The notes: generated from the letters alone by a model not told the origin. A stretch of 42,457 nt of DNA from an uncultured Verrucomicrobiota bacterium (GCA_949293415.1 CASFDK010000012.1:1-42457); one strand, 5' to 3'. Positions 27,266-35,235 are shown, counted from the first letter of the stretch. Numbers and translations: made by a program.

Positions 27266-28405
27266 ATGAAAGTAAACTTCAACAAAATTCCGACAAGCGG
27301 TCGCGAACTCGACTACATCAAAAAGGCGATGGAATCGGGACATCTTCAGGGCGACGGCGCATTCCTCAAAATCTGCGAGGAATCCATCGGCAAAATCACG
27401 GGCGCAAAGGCTTCGCTCGTTACGACTTCATGCACGTCGGCTCTCGATATGTCGGCGTTGCTTTGCAACATCGGGGCGGGCGACGAGGTAATCGTGCCCA
27501 CATACACTTTCGTTTCGAGTGTAAACGCCTTCGTGCTTCGCGGCGCAAAACCCGTCTTCTGCGACATCCGCCCCGATACGCTCAACATCGACGAAACGCA
27601 AATATCCGAACTTGTCACCAACCGCACAAAGGTTATCGTGCCCGTCCACTACGCGGGTGTCGGCTGCGAGATGGACACGATTATGGACATCGCGAAGAAG
27701 TCGGGCGTCAAGGTTGTCGAAGACGCGGCGCAGGGCTTCTGCGCCTACTACAAGGGGCGGCACCTCGGCACTTTCGGCGATATGGGCGCGCTCAGTTTCC
27801 ACAGCACAAAGAACGTAATCGCGGGCGAAGGCGGCGCGTTGCTTTGCAACGACCCGTCGCTTGTCGACCGCGCGTACTTCATCCGCGAAAAGGGAACAAA
27901 CCGCATACGCTTTGTGGAGGGGAAAATCGACAAATATACTTGGGTCGACTACGGCAGCAGCTATATTCCGTCGGAACTGATTACGGCATTTCTGGCGGCG
28001 CAACTCGAGATTGCGCAAAAGCTCACCGACGAGCGAGTGGCGGCGTGGAACTACTACCGCGACAGACTCGCGCCGCTCGAACGCGCGGGTAAAATAACGA
28101 CGGCGAAAATCCCGAGCGAATGCAAACACAACGCGCATATTTTCTTCATTCTGACCGAATCGGCGGAGACTACAAAGGCTTTGTCTGCATTCCTGAAAAA
28201 ACGCGAAATCGCAACGAACTCGCACTACGCGCCGCTGCACAACTGCCCGATGGCAAAGCAACTGGGGTGTTCCGACAGACCGTTGCCCGTGGCGGAAAAG
28301 CTGGCAAAGACAATGTTGCGCCTGCCGATTTATTCGTCAATAACCCCCGACGAACAAGACTGGGTAGCCGAATCCGTGGCAGCCTTCTTCGGCGAAAAGC
28401 TGTAG
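27266..28405 (+). CDS. wecE: DegT/DnrJ/EryC1 aminotransferase, WecE/RffA-like
   Basis: This 379-residue PLP enzyme of the sugar aminotransferase family has VTTSCTSALDMSALL and VEDAAQGFCAYYKGRHLGT. SFHSTKNVIAGEGGAL carries the PLP lysine (Lys182), and VDYGSSYIPSEL follows. The last motif and the start SGRELDYIKKAMESGHL closely resemble WecE/RffA, which makes dTDP-4-amino-4,6-dideoxygalactose from the 4-keto sugar for surface glycans. No other nucleotide-sugar gene is nearby, so the pathway is not local and the symbol is by similarity. It lies after the asd terminator and has its own terminator. Confidence 0.85.
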   Translation: MKVNFNKIPTSGRELDYIKKAMESGHLQGDGAFLKICEESIGKITGAKASLVTTSCTSALDMSALLCNIGAGDEVIVPTYTFVSSVNAFVLRGAKPVFCDIRPDTLNIDETQISELVTNRTKVIVPVHYAGVGCEMDTIMDIAKKSGVKVVEDAAQGFCAYYKGRHLGTFGDMGALSFHSTKNVIAGEGGALLCNDPSLVDRAYFIREKGTNRIRFVEGKIDKYTWVDYGSSYIPSELITAFLAAQLEIAQKLTDERVAAWNYYRDRLAPLERAGKITTAKIPSECKHNAHIFFILTESAETTKALSAFLKKREIATNSHYAPLHNCPMAKQLGCSDRPLPVAEKLAKTMLRLPIYSSITPDEQDWVAESVAAFFGEKL

Positions 28406-28525
28406 GATTGTGAATGATTCGAAAAGCCGAATCCGAAGCAATACGGACTTGCATGCAAAGGCGGAAACTGCATTCGCCGCAGGGGAAGAACAAAGTTCCA
28501 TAATGCTACAGATATCCCCCCCAAC

Positions 28526-28563
28526 AAAAACGCCCGAGACTTTTTCAAGCTCGGGCGTTTTCT
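28526..28563. terminator. Bidirectional intrinsic terminator
   Basis: A perfect 12-bp inverted repeat AAAACGCCCGAG/CTCGGGCGTTTT with an 11-base loop. On the plus strand it can end the aminotransferase transcript. On the minus strand it is followed by TTTTTGTT and can end a transcript of the small ORF at 28592-28699. Confidence 0.85.
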
Positions 28564-28582
28564 TGCGTGAGACCGTTCCCAA

Positions 28583-28620
28583 GAATCTTTCTCAAGATTC
28601 CGTTCCGCGCTTGGCGCGGA
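28583..28620. repeat. Two adjacent short hairpins in the 28406-28797 spacer
   Basis: GAATCTT/AAGATTC (28583-28600, 4-base loop) and TCCGCG/CGCGGA (28604-28620, 5-base loop) stand next to each other, just past the terminator. The first covers the stop codon of the small minus-strand ORF. The rest of the 390-base spacer shows no recognised gene. The cluster of palindromes resembles an intergenic repeat element, but copy number cannot be judged from one window. Confidence 0.55.
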
Positions 28621-28699
28621 CGCTTTTCCTCTTTGTTTCGACTCCGTTTTTTTCGGAATGCGGGTCGCTGAAGGAAGCGAAAAACAGCAACGTTGCCAT
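28592..28699 (-). CDS. Possible 35-residue small protein
   Basis: The ORF starts MATLLFFASFSD and ends with a Lys/Arg-rich half (KRKSVRAKRGTES). The ATG is preceded at 5 bases by GGAGAGG, one of the best Shine-Dalgarno sequences in the window. A terminator lies about 30 bases past the stop. The N-terminal half is hydrophobic and the C-terminal half strongly basic. An in-frame ATG at 28714 would add five residues. No family is recognised. It might instead be part of a repeat element with chance coding potential. Confidence 0.35.
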   Translation of the reverse strand: MATLLFFASFSDPHSEKNGVETKRKSVRAKRGTES

Positions 28700-28797
28700 T
28701 TTGAACCTCTCCATGAACCGAACTCAAACACTTTCGCATTTATTTGTAAAGCAAATTATTCTTTTATTTTTTTGAAATATCGTATAGATTCTACGTT

Positions 28798-30447
28798 ATG
28801 AAATACGCCGCAAATTTTGCAGTTCTTTTCTGTTTTATTTCGACACTTTTCGGGGAAATGACGCTCGAAAATTCGCGATATTTTTCGCCTTCCAAATGTT
28901 ATAGTCCGGACGCAAAAATTGCGTTTTTTACGCGCGACTATTTCGAGTTTGCAAAACTTTATAACGCGCCTACGCGCGAAGCCGCCGTGGAAAATTTCCG
29001 CCGCCTCTACAAAAATGCAAAAACCGACTGCGCAAAAGCGTGGGCTGTATTCGGACTTGTACAACTCGGCGAACCCTCGCCCGACAAAACAATAAGCGCG
29101 CGATTCTTCGACGGCGGAATCGGCAACGCCAGTACAAACCCGAACCGCTACGCAATTCGCGGCGGCTTTGCAATACCCGAGAAATTCGCTGAAATAAATA
29201 TCGCCGACTTCGACCCGCCGCCGAACGAAAAGCTCGACGATCTTGCAAAATCGATATTGCGCAGGAGCCGACTCTACACCGAAGGCGTACTTTTCGCCCA
29301 CGGCGAACCCTCCGCAGAAGCGTGGGCGTTGGACAGGCTGGCGCGCGGAAAGCCGGCAGATGAAATCCGCCGCACAGCCGAGGAACTCTGGCAGAACGCC
29401 GAACATTTTGTCGGCAAATTGTACGCGCTGTTTTTGCTGAAAAAATCGGGCGACGAACGTACCTTCAAGAACAGGCTCGACTCGCTCGACAAAACCGCCC
29501 CATTCACATTCGCAAGCGGATGTTTTATCGAAAAACAGACGACATTGGCGGGCAAAACACCCGAACGGCTCTTCGGCAGCGGCTTTTTCGGGAAATCTCC
29601 GCCGCCGTTTAGAATGAATCCGCGCGACGAAAACCTGAACCAGATTCCGATGCGCGAAATCAAAATCGAGCCTAGGAATTCGGGAATTTCGGAAGACAGT
29701 CTCGGCTACATCCCGATGCGTTTTCAAACAATAGACACTCCGTATATTGCGGGCGAAACGTTGCAGCGGCTCGCCGACGAATGGGATAAGGCCGAGACGC
29801 AAAGCCGCAAGAACACCCTGCAAAATCTGCTAAAATTCACGAACCCCTACGCGCCGAAAAACCATACCGCCCTCTACAATAACAATCGCGTAATAAAAGT
29901 TGAAAATCGCAACGGGAAATACGTTTTCATAAAATACGGCAAGCCGAAATTGGGCGACGAACCGTGTTTCGACCCCGTGTTTTACACTTCCACGGAAAAC
30001 AGAAAGCTTGAACGGCGGATATTTTTGGCTGTCGCGAAAGGAAAACTCGCCGAAAAATCAGATGCGAAAATTTCGCTATACGACATATTCGACTACGCAA
30101 ATTCCGTCGCCGCCGACTACGCCCAATGCGGAGCGCGAGGCGGACGGTACGTCGGCGGACTTGCCGAAAAGTTGGCGCGTCAAATTTCGGACGGCGAGAA
30201 GTTCCAAACCGCGCTTGTCCTAACGCGGTTCGGAGAAAGCAATCCGCCGTCGCTCTGGCTGTGCCCGATTTTTTCGGACACGTCGCGCGAACAAATCGAG
30301 GCGTTGAAGGCTCAACACAAGTTCAACCTCGAATCGCTCGACGCAGACGGGCGCAAACGCTATGCGGAAATTGCGAAAAAACACAAAAGCATTTTCGACA
30401 TACAAACCACCGCGCCGAATCCCAATTTTCCCGAAACAGACAATTAA
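28798..30447 (+). CDS. Exported protein of unknown function
   Basis: This 549-residue protein has a Sec signal peptide (MKYAANFAVLFCFISTLFG, cleavage near residue 19). The mature part is mostly helical in appearance, with a helical start (about 30-90) reminiscent of TPR-like packing and many charged residues. I see no transmembrane segment, no cysteine pattern and no catalytic motif that I recognise. A block near residues 280-320 (MREIKIEPRNSGISEDSLGY, PMRFQTIDTPYIAGETLQRL) looks ordered. AT content just upstream is high. It is a single gene: a spacer lies upstream, and the shared terminator with the BMC operon lies downstream. Confidence 0.75.
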   Translation: MKYAANFAVLFCFISTLFGEMTLENSRYFSPSKCYSPDAKIAFFTRDYFEFAKLYNAPTREAAVENFRRLYKNAKTDCAKAWAVFGLVQLGEPSPDKTISARFFDGGIGNASTNPNRYAIRGGFAIPEKFAEINIADFDPPPNEKLDDLAKSILRRSRLYTEGVLFAHGEPSAEAWALDRLARGKPADEIRRTAEELWQNAEHFVGKLYALFLLKKSGDERTFKNRLDSLDKTAPFTFASGCFIEKQTTLAGKTPERLFGSGFFGKSPPPFRMNPRDENLNQIPMREIKIEPRNSGISEDSLGYIPMRFQTIDTPYIAGETLQRLADEWDKAETQSRKNTLQNLLKFTNPYAPKNHTALYNNNRVIKVENRNGKYVFIKYGKPKLGDEPCFDPVFYTSTENRKLERRIFLAVAKGKLAEKSDAKISLYDIFDYANSVAADYAQCGARGGRYVGGLAEKLARQISDGEKFQTALVLTRFGESNPPSLWLCPIFSDTSREQIEALKAQHKFNLESLDADGRKRYAEIAKKHKSIFDIQTTAPNPNFPETDN

Positions 30448-30469
30448 CACGCGGTGAACAAGGGCGCAC

Positions 30470-30503
30470 AAAAAAGCCGTCGGGGAGCGTTCCGCGGCGG
30501 CTT
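30470..30503. terminator. Bidirectional terminator at the end of the BMC operon
   Basis: A 9-bp stem AAGCCGTCG/CGGCGGCTT (one G-T pair) is followed on the minus strand by six T, 21 bases after the last BMC-operon stop at 30524. It also lies 23 bases past the plus-strand gene ending at 30447. Confidence 0.75.
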
Positions 30504-30523
30504 CTAAAAGGGCATTTTTTCGT

Positions 30524-31444
30524 TTAGACTTTTGCCAAGGTCTGCCTGAGCGAGTTTGCCGAGTTCAGCAGTGCCTGCGATTCCTTCGGCCAGAGTTCAA
30601 GCTCGACGTGTCTTATCACGCCCGCCGAGCCGACTACCGTCGGCACGCTTATTGCAACGTTGCGCAACCCGTACGCGCCCGTCTGTACCGACGAAACGGG
30701 CAGGATTTCACGCGTATCGAGCAGAATCGCCCTCACGACCGCCGCAATCGACGCGCCTACCGCGTAGCCCGCGCCACCCTTGCGTTTGATTACTTCCGCG
30801 CCGCTTTGGCGGGTGCGTTCGAAAATCCTATTTTGGAAGTTGAGGTCGAACGCCTCGAAGCCCTTCATCGGTAAGCCGTTAATCGAGACCGCGCTCCAGA
30901 CGGGGAACATACTGTCGCCGTGTTCGCCCAGAACCGTTGCGTTCACCTGTGTCGACGGAACTTTCAGCTCTTTTGCGATGAGTGCTCGGAAGCGCGATGT
31001 GTCGAGCATTGTGCCCAAGCCGATTACGCGTTCGCGCGGCAAATCGAGTTCCTGCGCGGCGATGTATGTGAGGATGTCCACAGGGTTCGAAACAACGAAC
31101 ACGAATGCGTCGCGCTTATAGCCCGCCTCTTTTATCGAGGCGAGAATTTGGCGGAAGAGCGAAACGTTGCGGTTGATGAGGTCGAGTCTGCTTTCGTCGG
31201 GTTTGCGGCGAAGTCCCGCGGTGATGATGTACATATCGCTGTCCGCCGCGCGTTTGTAGCAGCCCGAATTTATGCGCTGACCGCCGAGAACGCTCGAGCC
31301 GTGGAGAAGGTCGAGAGCTTCGCCCTCCGCCGCGTCGGAGTTCGCGTCGATAATCTGGATTTCGGAGACAAGCCCCATGCACTCGAGCGCGAATGCCGCG
31401 CACGAGCCGACTCTGCCGCCGCCTCCTATGATTGAAACTTTCAT
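30524..31444 (-). CDS. Lactate/malate dehydrogenase-family enzyme of the BMC operon
   Basis: This 306-residue NAD-dependent 2-hydroxyacid dehydrogenase has the Rossmann start KVSIIGGGGRVGS, SNPVDILTY, LDTSRFR (Asp/Arg pair) and the catalytic His in GEHGDS. At the substrate-specificity position (LDH residue 102) it has Arg80 (AGLRRKPDESR), as malate dehydrogenases do, where lactate dehydrogenases have Gln. In the PVM compartment a homologue is proposed to regenerate NAD by reducing lactaldehyde or a 2-oxoacid. No targeting helix is visible at either end. The ATG overlaps the aldolase stop by one base (TAATG). It is the last gene of the operon. Confidence 0.9.
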   Translation of the reverse strand: MKVSIIGGGGRVGSCAAFALECMGLVSEIQIIDANSDAAEGEALDLLHGSSVLGGQRINSGCYKRAADSDMYIITAGLRRKPDESRLDLINRNVSLFRQILASIKEAGYKRDAFVFVVSNPVDILTYIAAQELDLPRERVIGLGTMLDTSRFRALIAKELKVPSTQVNATVLGEHGDSMFPVWSAVSINGLPMKGFEAFDLNFQNRIFERTRQSGAEVIKRKGGAGYAVGASIAAVVRAILLDTREILPVSSVQTGAYGLRNVAISVPTVVGSAGVIRHVELELWPKESQALLNSANSLRQTLAKV

Positions 31445-32505
31445 TATTTCTTCATCTCCGAAACTATCATTTGCGTGATTTTCGCGACGAGCTTTTCCGC
31501 GTCGCAATCGAAACCCGCGCCCGACTGTGCCGTTGCGGGAGCTTTAGCCTTGCACACTACGCCCCTGAAGTCGTCCTTGGTGTCGCAAAGGTTGCATTCG
31601 GTAAGGTTCTGCTGGTCGACCATACCCATTGCCTTTCTGATTTTCACCAGTTCCGCGGCGTCCGAATCCGAGAAGTGGCGCGGTCCGCCGATTTGGAATG
31701 CGAGCATCGAGGTGAAGCAGTGCGCTTCGACGTTTTCCATTTTCCAGAAAGCCGTTTCGATGTCGTTTGCCCAAGTCATAACGCCGTGGTTGACCATAAA
31801 TACGCAGTCGTGGTCAACGCCCTGTTCGCCGACGGCGTTCGCCATATGCTGCGTTCCGGGGGTACCGTAGTCAGCCAAGCCGACCTGTCCGATAAAGATT
31901 TCGGTTTCGGGGTTGACGCATCGCGGCGGAGTTTTTCCCGCAAGCGCGAACGCCGTTGCGTGCGGCGGGTGTGCGTGGCAGCACGCCTTCGCCATGGGTT
32001 GGCGTTTCATAATCGCCAAGTGTGCGAGAACTTCGCTTGTGCGTTTTCTGTTGCCCGCAAGCTGGTTGCCGTCCATATCGACAAAGCACATGTCTTCGGG
32101 GGTCATAGAGCCTTTCGAAATCATCGTGGGGGTGCAGAGCACGATATTGTCGCCCACGCGGACGCTGAAGTTGCCGCCGTTGCCGTCGTTGTAGTTTTTA
32201 CTGTACGAGCGTCTGCCCAAGTCGACGATGAGCCTTTTGAGCTTTTCGATTTCGGGCGAGCGGAAGAACTTTTCGATTTCCTCGGGGGTCTTCGGATCCT
32301 GACCGTGAACCCACTTGTATTCCTTTTCGGGAACTTTGTATTCCTTGCGGGCGGGAGCTGCGTTAGCCGCGGCTTTCGGCGCGAACGGGATGTCGCCGCC
32401 CGAGAGGGCCTCCTTTGCCTGCGGGGTGAGAATTGCGTCCGCAGGGAGAGTTCCGCCGTTGCGCTTAAGTTCTTCGATGTCTTTTGCCGTGTATACTCTT
32501 TTCAT
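31444..32505 (-). CDS. BMC-associated class II aldolase (fuculose/rhamnulose-phosphate type)
   Basis: This 353-residue protein has a class II aldolase/adducin domain (about 90-315). NGGNFSVRVGDNIVLCTP and CCHAHPPHATAFALAG (zinc His near 174 and 176) fall in it, with a later VNHGVMTW. It should cleave L-fuculose-1-phosphate or L-rhamnulose-1-phosphate to DHAP and L-lactaldehyde. The first 45 residues resemble the N-termini of EutQ and EutT: YTAKDIEELKRNGG, then ADAILTPQAKEAL. A Pro/Ala/Lys linker follows. The C-terminus ends in an amphipathic helix (EKLVAKITQMIVSEMKK, about 337-353). Both ends could direct it into the shell. A CNLC pair precedes the tail. Plain aldolases of this class are about 215 residues. 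Confidence 0.92.
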   Translation of the reverse strand: MKRVYTAKDIEELKRNGGTLPADAILTPQAKEALSGGDIPFAPKAAANAAPARKEYKVPEKEYKWVHGQDPKTPEEIEKFFRSPEIEKLKRLIVDLGRRSYSKNYNDGNGGNFSVRVGDNIVLCTPTMISKGSMTPEDMCFVDMDGNQLAGNRKRTSEVLAHLAIMKRQPMAKACCHAHPPHATAFALAGKTPPRCVNPETEIFIGQVGLADYGTPGTQHMANAVGEQGVDHDCVFMVNHGVMTWANDIETAFWKMENVEAHCFTSMLAFQIGGPRHFSDSDAAELVKIRKAMGMVDQQNLTECNLCDTKDDFRGVVCKAKAPATAQSGAGFDCDAEKLVAKITQMIVSEMKK

Positions 32506-32517
32506 ATTTTTATCTGT

Positions 32518-32817
32518 TTATAAATTCGGATTGTAATTGAAAAAATCGACGATTCCAACATTGTATGCGTCTATCGGCACGGGCGTTGCAAACGGCGCGG
32601 TCGCCTCCGCGCCCTCCACGTAGCCGATTGTGTCGCCCACGCGCGCGCCGAATTGGTCGAGCAGAACGAGGTTCGAAAGTTTTTTCGAAACGGGCGAAGC
32701 GTCGCGCCCCGACAGTTGGTCTTTGTCGAGGGGCGATACGACAAGCAGGAATCCGTTCGGGAGGTTTTCGTCCCTCCGCGAAAGAACCACTCTGCCTATG
32801 ACGCGTCCGAGTTTCAT
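32518..32817 (-). CDS. BMC-P vertex protein (EutN/CcmL family), first of three
   Basis: This 99-residue protein forms the pentamers that cap microcompartment vertices. MKLGRVIGRVVLSRRDENLP and the GFLLVVSPLD block are typical, as are the LLDQFGARVGDTIGYVEG loop and the final DAYNVGIVDF strand. It is 12 bases upstream of the aldolase and 5 bases after the second BMC-P. It has an extended C-terminal tail (FFNYNPNL). Confidence 0.93.
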   Translation of the reverse strand: MKLGRVIGRVVLSRRDENLPNGFLLVVSPLDKDQLSGRDASPVSKKLSNLVLLDQFGARVGDTIGYVEGAEATAPFATPVPIDAYNVGIVDFFNYNPNL

Positions 32818-32822
32818 AAAAA

Positions 32823-33080
32823 TCAGTCGTCGATTACGCAGACCGCCGAGTTGCGGAGCGGGCTTCGCTTGTCGCCCACGTATTCGCGCGTTGCGCTTCC
32901 ATCGGTGGAGATGAGCACTTTCGAGCCTATCCCGCCGCCGAACGGACTTATCGCAACTACGAGTTCGCCGAAGTTTTCGCCGTTCTCGTCAATCGGCTGG
33001 CATAGGAAAAGCCCGTTGCCCGCAACGCTCGGGTGGGCGTGCGACATAACGAGGTTTCCGACTATTTTTGCCGTCTGCAT
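32823..33080 (-). CDS. BMC-P vertex protein (EutN/CcmL family), second of three
   Basis: At 85 residues this is the shortest and most divergent of the three. QTAKIVGNLVMSHAHPSVAG, FLCQPID, ISPFGGGIGSKVLISTDG and the end SPLRNSAVCVIDD fit the CcmL/EutN fold. The Gly-rich GGGIGS segment replaces the usual GARVGD loop. Three different BMC-P proteins per locus is a known feature of the PVM compartment. It lies 42 bases past the aldehyde dehydrogenase stop. Confidence 0.9.
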   Translation of the reverse strand: MQTAKIVGNLVMSHAHPSVAGNGLFLCQPIDENGENFGELVVAISPFGGGIGSKVLISTDGSATREYVGDKRSPLRNSAVCVIDD

Positions 33081-33122
33081 TTTTTCGATTTTCGGCGCGC
33101 GATTCGGCGCGCTCTGTGTTTG

Positions 33123-34559
33123 TTAAAATATGTTGAGGTTGTCCACCATAACGCACCTGCGGCGGCGCGTAAACGTCTTGGGGTTCGAGATGCCTTCGCC
33201 CGTCGCGGTTGCAATCGAGTACGAGAGGTAGCCTTCGCCGCCCAGCCCCAGACCGCAAGTCGACGGACCGTTCTTGACGAATATCGTGGTGTTCAAAGCG
33301 CGCGCCATCTGCGTCATTCTGCCGACGTTCAGCGAGTGGATGATTGCGCTGTGCCTGTAGTTGTGTTCCGCCTTCTGTGCCGCGTCGACCGCTTCGTCGA
33401 AGTCTCTTACGACCGTTACGGGAATCATCGGCATCATCTGTTCCTCGACCACGAACGGATGGTTTGCGTCGGTTTCGGCGTAGAGCATCGGCGCGTTTGA
33501 CGACACCGAAATGCCGGCAGCCTCCGCGAGAACCTGCGGATCTTTGCCGACCAAGTCGCGCTTGAGGGAATAGTGTCCGTCCTTCTTTGCGAAGACGGTG
33601 TCTGTGAGTCTGTCGAGCACGCTACCGCCGATTTTAACCGCGCCCTGCGCGTCGAGAGCCTTCATAAATCTGTCGGCTACATTCGAGAGAACGAAGATTT
33701 CCTTTTCGCCCAAGCAGAGAAGATTGTTGTCGAAGCAGCCGCCCGCGATGATGTCCGCCGCCGCCTTGTCGAGGTCTACGGTGTCGTCCACGATTACGGG
33801 GGGATTGCCGGGGCCCGCGCAAATCGACTTTTTGCCCGAGAGCATTGCCGCGCGCACCACTCCGGGACCGCCTGTGATGCACATCACCGAAACCAAGTCG
33901 CTCTTGCAGATTGCGTCGAACGACTCGATGGTCGGGTTTGCGATGCAGCAGATGAGGTTGCGGATGCCGAGCTGCCTTTCGATTTCCGCGTTGAATGCGC
34001 CGATTGCCTTGACCGCGCTCTTTGCGCCGCCGGGGTGCGGATTGAAAACTATCGCGTTGCCCGCCGCAACCATATTGATGATGTTGCCCGCGATTGTGGG
34101 GATGGAGTGCGTCACGGGGGTGATTGCGCCGATTACGCCGTAGGGGGCGTATTCCTCGAGCATAATGCCGTGGTCGCCGCTGTACGCGTCGGGCTTAATC
34201 CACTCGACTCCGGGAACGAGCTTTACGATTTCGAGCTTGCCGATTTTATGTTCGAGCTTGCCGATTTTCGTTTCGTTGTATTCGAAAGTGCCCCACTCTT
34301 TGGCGTTTGCCACCGTCATTTTCTTGACGATGTCGACAATCTTTTTGCGCATTTCGAAGCCGCCCTTGCAGAGCTGCTTGTAGCCCTCGAATGCGGCTGC
34401 CGCCGCGCTTTTTACGTCGTAGAAAATTCCGTTTTCGGAAGCGGTATTGAGAATTGTCGGCGCGGCTTTGCAGGCGCAGGGTGCTCCCTGCGTGCCCATT
34501 TGCCTGATTACGCCGCGTACAATCTGTCTGAGTGTTTCCTCGTCCAAATTTATGCTCAT
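33123..34559 (-). CDS. BMC-type CoA-acylating aldehyde dehydrogenase
   Basis: This 478-residue enzyme is of the PduP/EutE type. The N-terminus is an encapsulation-peptide-like amphipathic helix (LDEETLRQIVRGVIRQM, residues 5-21), then a Cys/Ala/Gly linker to about 40. The catalytic part has ITPVTHSIPTIAGNI, VMCITGGPGVV, GPGNPPVIVDDTVDL and the active-site Cys in FDNNLLCLGEKE (near 281). It would oxidise L-lactaldehyde with NAD and CoA to lactyl-CoA inside the shell, keeping the reactive aldehyde contained. Length and motifs are canonical. PduL and the dehydrogenase in the same operon would recycle its CoA and NAD. Confidence 0.95.
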   Translation of the reverse strand: MSINLDEETLRQIVRGVIRQMGTQGAPCACKAAPTILNTASENGIFYDVKSAAAAAFEGYKQLCKGGFEMRKKIVDIVKKMTVANAKEWGTFEYNETKIGKLEHKIGKLEIVKLVPGVEWIKPDAYSGDHGIMLEEYAPYGVIGAITPVTHSIPTIAGNIINMVAAGNAIVFNPHPGGAKSAVKAIGAFNAEIERQLGIRNLICCIANPTIESFDAICKSDLVSVMCITGGPGVVRAAMLSGKKSICAGPGNPPVIVDDTVDLDKAAADIIAGGCFDNNLLCLGEKEIFVLSNVADRFMKALDAQGAVKIGGSVLDRLTDTVFAKKDGHYSLKRDLVGKDPQVLAEAAGISVSSNAPMLYAETDANHPFVVEEQMMPMIPVTVVRDFDEAVDAAQKAEHNYRHSAIIHSLNVGRMTQMARALNTTIFVKNGPSTCGLGLGGEGYLSYSIATATGEGISNPKTFTRRRRCVMVDNLNIF

Positions 34560-34608
34560 TGTAAATGGTATCTAAGTTGTTTTTATGCGCCCGATTGCGG
34601 CGCAGCGG

Positions 34609-34920
34609 TTATTTTTCGGCTTTGTAAACTTCCTTGGAGAACGCCTCCACGCTATCGACCAAGCCTATCACCGCCGCGTCGATGGGAAGTTCCTTCATTC
34701 CGTACGCCTGCCGCGCGCTCGAGCCTTGGCAGAACATCACAACCTGCCCGACCCCCGCACCGCAGTTGTCCACCGCGACCACGGTGTTTTTGTTTTCGAC
34801 AAGGTCGGCGGGATTCGACGAGTCAATCTGCAGGGGGCGCAAGACCAAAAGTTTGCTGCCCCTGAGTTTGTCGTCCTTCTGGGTCGCCACGACCTGTCCT
34901 ATGACCTTTGCAAGAAACAT
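34609..34920 (-). CDS. BMC-P vertex protein (EutN/CcmL family), third of three
   Basis: The 103-residue protein begins MFLAKVIGQVVATQKDDKLR. It has KLLVLRPLQID, TVVAVDNCGAGVGQVVMFCQ, GSSARQAYGMKELPIDAAVI and GLVDSVE, the full CcmL/EutN pattern in its most canonical form. It probably provides the main pentamer. GGAG lies 9 bases before the ATG. The gene stands between the third BMC-H and the aldehyde dehydrogenase gene. Confidence 0.95.
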   Translation of the reverse strand: MFLAKVIGQVVATQKDDKLRGSKLLVLRPLQIDSSNPADLVENKNTVVAVDNCGAGVGQVVMFCQGSSARQAYGMKELPIDAAVIGLVDSVEAFSKEVYKAEK

Positions 34921-34944
34921 TTTTATGTCTCCGAAAAGCCGTCC

Positions 34945-35235
34945 TTATTTCCTCGACGAAACCTTGGGCGAAAGAACCGCTTCGGTGTTTTCGTGCGGGC
35001 GCGCGATTACGTGCACGCTGCAAACGGTGCCGACTTCCGCAGCCGCATTCGCGCCGGCTTCGACAGCCGCCTTGACCGATGCCACGTCGCCGACGACAGC
35101 CGCGCTCATGTACGCGCCGCCAACGTCCTTGTACTGACCCGCCAAGCTTACGCTCGCCGCCTTCAGCATTGCGTCTACGCCCTTTACGAGAGCCACCATT
35201 CCCTTTGTTTCCAATACTCCGATTGCGTTTGCCAT
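34945..35235 (-). CDS. BMC-H shell hexamer protein, third in operon order
   Basis: This 96-residue single-domain BMC-H protein carries MANAIGVLETKGMVALVKG, VGDVASVKAAVEAG and HVIARPHENTEAVL. The pore segment reads KDVGGAYMSAA, one residue longer and chemically different from the KVGSGL-type loop of its paralogues. A hexamer with a different pore is therefore likely, perhaps passing a different metabolite. The C-terminal extension (SPKVSSRK) is basic. The ATG at 35235 is preferred over 35250, because MANAIG is the normal family start and AAGG precedes it. It lies between the acetate kinase and third BMC-P genes. Confidence 0.94.
   Translation of the reverse strand: MANAIGVLETKGMVALVKGVDAMLKAASVSLAGQYKDVGGAYMSAAVVGDVASVKAAVEAGANAAAEVGTVCSVHVIARPHENTEAVLSPKVSSRK

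Noticed and set aside
28410..28775. Plus-strand ORF of 121 codons in the spacer
   Set aside because: It runs through a perfect terminator hairpin and two other palindromes and has no good ribosome site. The minus-strand small ORF is the better candidate.
31445..31507. Upstream ATG for the BMC dehydrogenase
   Set aside because: The extension lies in the aldolase gene. The internal ATG at 31444 starts the Rossmann motif and forms a TAATG overlap with the aldolase stop.
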